From: Bacteroidetes bacterium ADurb.Bin037 | Lineage (GTDB): Bacteria > Bacteroidota > Bacteroidia > Bacteroidales > UBA932 | Direction of reading: 5' to 3' | Assembly: GCA_002071175.1 (NCBI GenBank) | Contig: MWER01000013.1 | Location: 1 to 64,000, forward strand | Length of the DNA stretch: 64,000 nt | Shown here: piece by piece, positions 63,291 to 64,000 of the stretch | How positions within the stretch are numbered: the stretch's first letter is position 1 | Layout of the letters: every line of letters begins with the position of its first letter | Made by a program: the position numbers and the translations under genes | Notes under the pieces: model-generated | Databases searched by the model: none | Told to the model about the DNA's origin: nothing | Seen by the model: the letters and a program-made list of their open reading frames with translations, nothing else

Positions 63291-64000
63291 TTATTTTAAT
63301 TTAATATCTGGCATTTCATCAGAGAATTCCTCATCAATTAGATGAATTTGTCTTCTAATTATTTGTCTTTTTTCTATTGCCGGAATTAAACAATAATTTT
63401 TAAAGTCTTCTTTGTCGATCTCAGAAGTGTCATTTACATTTGGGAAAAGTAGTTTTAAATATGCGGTAGCTATTCTTTTAACTGCTGTAGTATCTCTGGT
63501 GTCAGCTTTCGCAGGAACTTCCAATAGATCGCTAACAATTGCAGAATAAATAGGTTTGTCTCGAAGTTCATGTATTATTTCTGAAAAATACTCAACATTC
63601 AGTGTCCATCCATTAATTTTTAAATCTTCATTAATTCTTGGCAGCTTCCATCCTTCAATAAAACCATGAAAACGATCTAAAAGTGCTGATTCTTTAAATG
63701 TCTCAGGAAGTTCTGAAAAATATTTTAAACGTATCGGTTTTTTATCTTTTGTGAGAGATATGTTACCCATAATAATCAAACCTGCTTGCGATACTAATTT
63801 AACATTCGCAACAGTTGTATAACCAAATTCAAGGTAACTTTTAAGTGCAGCCTGTATTTCAGCCGAATCAGAAAAAGTAATTGTTTGAATTTCATCCATT
63901 GTAACAAAATCGTACAATGTAATTGCACCCATTGATTTTTTAGTCATATCATAAAATAACTTTGCCCTGGTTACTTTCCCACCACTTATCATCCAACCAT
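63291..64000 (-). CDS. brxL: BrxL-like AAA+ protein, 3' part (runs off window)
   Basis: The frame is open to base 64000, so the N-terminal part with Walker A is outside. Visible: GGKVTRAKLFYD, a Walker-B-like LYDFVTMDEIQTI, MGNISL, LLDRFHGFIEGWKLPR, ADTRDTTAVKRIATAYLKLLFP and RRQIHLIDEEFSDEMP. These match the Lon-like BrxL/TIGR02688 group associated with BREX phage defence. The protein stops about 18 residues after the helical RRQIH region with no Lon protease domain visible, so it is the short form. Whether other BREX genes lie upstream cannot be seen here. Confidence 0.65.
   Translation of the reverse strand, partial: GWMISGGKVTRAKLFYDMTKKSMGAITLYDFVTMDEIQTITFSDSAEIQAALKSYLEFGYTTVANVKLVSQAGLIIMGNISLTKDKKPIRLKYFSELPETFKESALLDRFHGFIEGWKLPRINEDLKINGWTLNVEYFSEIIHELRDKPIYSAIVSDLLEVPAKADTRDTTAVKRIATAYLKLLFPNVNDTSEIDKEDFKNYCLIPAIEKRQIIRRQIHLIDEEFSDEMPDIKLK

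Overview
The window looks like chromosomal DNA of a Bacteroidota bacterium, most likely of the order Bacteroidales. The evidence is the recurrent TAnnTTTG (-7) promoter element, weak use of Shine-Dalgarno sites, FISUMP-domain and OprO/P-type proteins, the uvrB-RSH-uvrA and tig-clpP-clpX arrangements, an MltG/LysM-glucosaminidase set, and a fermentative, oxygen-sensitive enzyme set (glycyl radical enzyme, 2-oxoacid:ferredoxin oxidoreductase, ADP-forming acyl-CoA synthetase). I cannot place it to genus from sequence alone. No rRNA, tRNA or CRISPR array was seen.

Layout. 1-2.7 kb: the 3' part of a FISUMP-domain protein, a degenerate M28 peptidase-like protein and an outer-membrane barrel. 2.8-9.7 kb: a leftward uvrB-RSH-uvrA operon (DNA repair flanking a RelA/SpoT-family protein whose hydrolase site looks lost). 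9.7-15.2 kb: a leftward run of overlapping genes (LysM glucosaminidase, mltG, tetrapyrrole-methylase-fold methyltransferase, folB, mtaB, two half-size chromate transporters). 15.2-16.9 kb: cdd, the SRP RNA gene and mnmA. 16.9-23.6 kb: CtpA-type protease, an OprO/P porin with a YeiH-type transporter, rnz and rpsA. 23.7-31.3 kb: peptide transporter plus Xaa-Pro aminopeptidase, convergent with corA plus a HypD-like glycyl radical enzyme and its activase. 31.3-35.1 kb: a leftward operon of amino-sugar kinase, murQ, recR and a sodium symporter. 35.2-40.1 kb: ADP-forming acyl-CoA synthetase, a 50-residue membrane protein, and a four-gene 2-oxoacid:ferredoxin oxidoreductase. 40.1-42.8 kb: coiled-coil protein, zapA, an untranslated region that may hold a structured RNA, rny, and a fragment of a Panacea-domain antitoxin. 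42.9-48.9 kb: tig-clpP-clpX-M20 dipeptidase-M14 carboxypeptidase. 49-57.6 kb: tpiA, prmA, GNAT, mtgA, mscS, a radical SAM protein, a guanine deaminase and a large S9 peptidase.

From about 57.6 kb to the right edge the DNA is visibly AT-richer and gene density falls. This part holds an alpha/beta hydrolase, a small membrane protein, a CDF metal exporter overlapping a carbonic anhydrase, a Fic protein with a promoter covered by direct repeats, a collapsed IS21-like element, and the 3' part of a BrxL-like AAA+ gene that runs off the window. This is the most likely transferred or defence-related segment.

How it fits together. Proteases and peptidases (S9, M14, M20, M24B, POT transporter) feed amino acids to a fermentation module (HypD-like dehydratase, VOR/KOR, ACD). 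The wall enzymes (MltG, glucosaminidase, MtgA) and a MurNAc/GlcNAc salvage operon suggest peptidoglycan turnover and recycling. Recurrent features of the regulatory DNA are clear TAnnTTTG boxes, several of them only 4-6 bases before the start codon.
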